Source of the DNA: Candidatus Eiseniibacteriota bacterium
GTDB lineage: Bacteria > Eisenbacteria > RBG-16-71-46
Direction of reading: 5' to 3'
Assembly (NCBI GenBank): GCA_023249815.1
Contig: JAHFBX010000116.1
Coordinates: 1-8,236, forward strand
DNA length: 8,236 nucleotides
Position 1 is the first letter of the stretch. Every line of letters begins with the position of its first letter. The position numbers were made by a program, and so were the translations under genes. Positions 6,669 to 8,236 of the stretch are shown here, in pieces. The notes beneath the pieces are model-generated. The model was not told the DNA's origin and did no database searches. It was given only the letters and a program-made list of their open reading frames with translations.

Positions 6669-7594
6669 TGCGCCGGATCGCGCTGCGGGTGGCGGTCGTC
6701 CTCGCCGGGCTCATCGGCGTGTTCGTGGTGGTGGCGCTCATCCGGGTGGCGCCCATCGACGTGAGCGCGCTCGCCCGCCGCGCGCCCGAGCGCAGCGCGC
6801 TCATGCGCCAGCGCGAGCACGAGGCGCAGCGGACGGGCCGCGCCTATCAGGAGTCGCGTCACTGGCTGCCGCTCGAACACATGGCGAAGCACCTGCGCGA
6901 CGCCGTGCTCGTGGCCGAGGACGCGCGCTTCTTCTCGCACGAGGGCTTCGACTGGGACGAGATCCGCCACTCCGCGCAGAAGAACCTGAAGGAGCGGAAG
7001 GTCGTTCGCGGCGGCAGCACGATCACGCAACAGCTCGCGAAGAACCTGTGGCTCTCGACCAGCCAGACGCCGTGGCGGAAGTTCGAGGAGATGATTCTCG
7101 CCGTGCGACTCGAGCGCGCGCTCAGCAAGCGCCGCATCCTCGAGCTCTACCTGAACACGATCGAGTGGGGCGATGGCGTCTACGGCGCCGACGCTGCGGC
7201 CAGGCACTGGTTCGGCGTGGGCGCCGGCTCGCTCGACGTGGGACAGGCCATCCGACTGGCGGCGGTGATCATCAACCCGCGCCGCTACTCACCGGTGGAC
7301 CCCAACCGCCGCATCGAGAATCGCATCCGCATCATCGCCAGCCGGCTGCGACGGCGCGGCGCCATCACCGAGACCGAGTACCGCATCGCGCTGGGACTGC
7401 CGCCCGAGGCGCCGACGCCGGGCGTGGACTCCACGCTGTTCGGCCCGCCGCCGGACACCATCCCCGCGCCGCCTTACGAGGAGCCCGCACCGAGCGACTC
7501 CGGGCCCGTTCCCGCCACCGAGCCGCCCGGCCCCGAACCGCCGCTCGCGGATTCGCTGCAGGCTCCGGGCGCGGCGACGGCGCCGTCTCGCTAA
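6668..7594 (+). CDS. mtgA: Monofunctional peptidoglycan glycosyltransferase (GT51, MtgA type)
   Basis: A 308-residue enzyme that polymerises lipid II into glycan strands at the outer face of the inner membrane. Residues of about 5-26 form a single N-terminal membrane anchor. The GT51 domain runs from about 65 to 235, with motif 1 VAEDARFFSHEGFD (catalytic Glu84), motif 2 GGSTITQQLAKNLWLS (115-130), motif 3 with Arg137-Lys138 and Glu141, and the downstream LSKRRILELYLNTIEWGDGVYG stretch split over 152-172. There is no transpeptidase domain, so it is not a class A PBP. The last 60 or so residues are a Pro/Glu/Ala-rich, presumably disordered periplasmic tail. The start is GTG 6668-6670, sharing one base with the phosphatase TAG (TAGTG) and preceded by GGGAG at 6659-6663; the frame is open further upstream, but starting there would put about 45 unrelated residues before the anchor. 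Translational coupling with the phosphatase is likely. Confidence 0.93.
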   Translation: MRRIALRVAVVLAGLIGVFVVVALIRVAPIDVSALARRAPERSALMRQREHEAQRTGRAYQESRHWLPLEHMAKHLRDAVLVAEDARFFSHEGFDWDEIRHSAQKNLKERKVVRGGSTITQQLAKNLWLSTSQTPWRKFEEMILAVRLERALSKRRILELYLNTIEWGDGVYGADAAARHWFGVGAGSLDVGQAIRLAAVIINPRRYSPVDPNRRIENRIRIIASRLRRRGAITETEYRIALGLPPEAPTPGVDSTLFGPPPDTIPAPPYEEPAPSDSGPVPATEPPGPEPPLADSLQAPGAATAPSR

Positions 7595-7712
7595 CACATG
7601 GCGCTCCTGCCGCGTCCCTGGTTGGCGGGGTCGCGCCGCCGGCGGCGGGGCCCGCACGGAGACGCGAACCTGTCGCGAACCAGACACACCGCTGGCGCGG
7701 AGCCAGTCCACG
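7595..7712. promoter_or_regulatory. Intergenic region upstream of the ECF sigma gene
   Basis: This 118-bp gap holds a 14-bp GC-only palindrome (CGCCGCCGGCGGCG, 7634-7647) without a loop or T-run, and an 8-bp direct repeat CGCGAACC at 7663-7670 and 7674-7681. The GAACC core resembles the -35 element of many ECF promoters, so an autoregulated promoter is possible, but no clear -10 is seen. GGAG at 7699-7702 lies 10 nt before the sigma-factor ATG. Confidence 0.3.
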
Positions 7713-8236
7713 ATGCCCGGCGCTGCTAGCGCCGCCGAGCCGGACGACGCCACGTTGGTGGCGGCCGCCCGTCGGGGCGACCGCGCGGCGTTCGGCGGGC
7801 TCTATCGCCGGCATGCGCGTCTCGTGCAGGCGGTGGTGCTCGCGCGCGTCGCGCCCGACAGCGTCGCGGACCTCGTGCAGGACGTGTTCCTCTCGGCGAT
7901 GGGGCGCCTGGGTTCGCTTCGCGACGGTGGCGCGTTCGCGCCGTGGATCGCCACCATCGCGAGGCGGCACGCGGCGGACTGGCGGCGACGGCGACGGGAC
8001 ACCGTGACGCTAGAGGAGGCTCCAGAGGGTGCCGAGGCGGGACCGGAGAGCACGGACCATGCGGAACGAGCCATGAGTCGCACACGCGCCGAAGCGGCGC
8101 TGGCGGTGATCACCTCGCTGCCCGAGACCTATCGCGAGACACTGCTGCTTCGGTTCGTGAGCGGGCTCACCGGGCCGGAGATCGCCGAGCGCACCGGGCT
8201 CACTCACGGATCCGTGCGCGTGAACCTGCATCGCGG
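7713..8236 (+). CDS. ECF-type RNA polymerase sigma factor (3'-truncated)
   Basis: The frame from ATG 7713 stays open to the window end: 174 whole codons plus GG, which must encode Gly. Region sigma2 covers residues of about 13-95, with LVAAARRGDRAAFGGLYRRH and the helix DLVQDVFLSAMGRL (53-66) that binds the beta' coiled coil, then WIATIARRHAADWRRRRRD for -10 recognition. An acidic linker (about 97-120) leads to sigma4 from about 127, with SLPETYRETLLLRFVSGLT and the helix-turn-helix PEIAERTGLTHGSVRVNLHR (155-174). There is no sigma3, as expected for a group 4 factor. Only the last few tens of residues are missing. An anti-sigma gene would normally follow but lies outside the window. A weakly spaced GGAG precedes the ATG. 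The family is secure; the regulon and ECF subgroup cannot be told. Confidence 0.92.
   Translation, partial: MPGAASAAEPDDATLVAAARRGDRAAFGGLYRRHARLVQAVVLARVAPDSVADLVQDVFLSAMGRLGSLRDGGAFAPWIATIARRHAADWRRRRRDTVTLEEAPEGAEAGPESTDHAERAMSRTRAEAALAVITSLPETYRETLLLRFVSGLTGPEIAERTGLTHGSVRVNLHR

Noticed and set aside
6409..7483. A shared 14-mer CGCCTTACGAGGAG in the phosphatase (6409-6422) and MtgA (7470-7483) genes
   Set aside because: It encodes similar PYEE peptides with common codons in both genes; two isolated short copies are not evidence of a repeat element.
7634..7647. CGCCGCCGGCGGCG palindrome as a terminator for MtgA
   Set aside because: It has no loop and no following T-run, and GC-only palindromes are frequent by chance at this base composition.
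7048..8007. A 319-residue plus-strand frame overlapping MtgA and the sigma-factor gene
   Set aside because: It is out of frame with both recognised genes and reads as an Arg/Ala/His-rich shadow.

Overview
The window is a GC-rich (roughly two thirds G+C by eye) stretch of bacterial chromosome with seven protein genes, two of them cut by the window ends. There are no RNA genes, insertion sequences, CRISPR arrays or obvious signs of recent transfer. The gene content is a TCA/leucine-type dehydrogenase, a crotonase, a secreted S9 peptidase, a GAF-PP2C phosphatase, a monofunctional transglycosylase and an ECF sigma factor. Together with strong G/C bias at third codon positions and a mostly uncharacterised secreted protein, this suggests a free-living Gram-negative-type environmental bacterium, perhaps from a poorly cultured phylum such as Gemmatimonadota, Eisenbacteria or Acidobacteriota. 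That placement is inference; no marker gene fixes the taxonomy.

Layout, left to right. (1) 1-777 (+): C-terminal two thirds of an isocitrate/isopropylmalate dehydrogenase family enzyme. (2) 805-2065 (-): a two-gene unit transcribed leftward, an enoyl-CoA hydratase followed after 16 bp by a short MgtC/SapB membrane protein; it converges on gene 1. (3) 2066-2312: divergent control region with a good leftward sigma70-like promoter and a 12-bp perfect palindrome. (4) 2313-4310 (+): exported S9 prolyl oligopeptidase-family serine peptidase with a complete catalytic triad. (5) 4311-4408: convergent gap holding a perfect 16-bp-stem hairpin, probably a shared terminator. (6) 4409-5224 (-): unrecognised secreted protein that appears to contain an internal duplication with an 83-residue period. 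(7) 5225-5351: divergent gap. (8) 5352-7594 (+): a GAF-PP2C (RsbU/SpoIIE-type) phosphatase whose stop overlaps the GTG start of an MtgA-type peptidoglycan glycosyltransferase. (9) 7713 to the end (+): ECF sigma factor, truncated by the window edge.

The clearest functional links are translational coupling of the PP2C phosphatase with MtgA, and co-transcription of the crotonase with the MgtC-like protein. The ECF sigma factor lies just downstream of the phosphatase/MtgA pair, so this end of the window has a signalling and envelope flavour. I do not see a defence system, a biosynthetic cluster or another clearly new multi-gene system. The least explained item is the duplicated secreted protein at 4409-5224.
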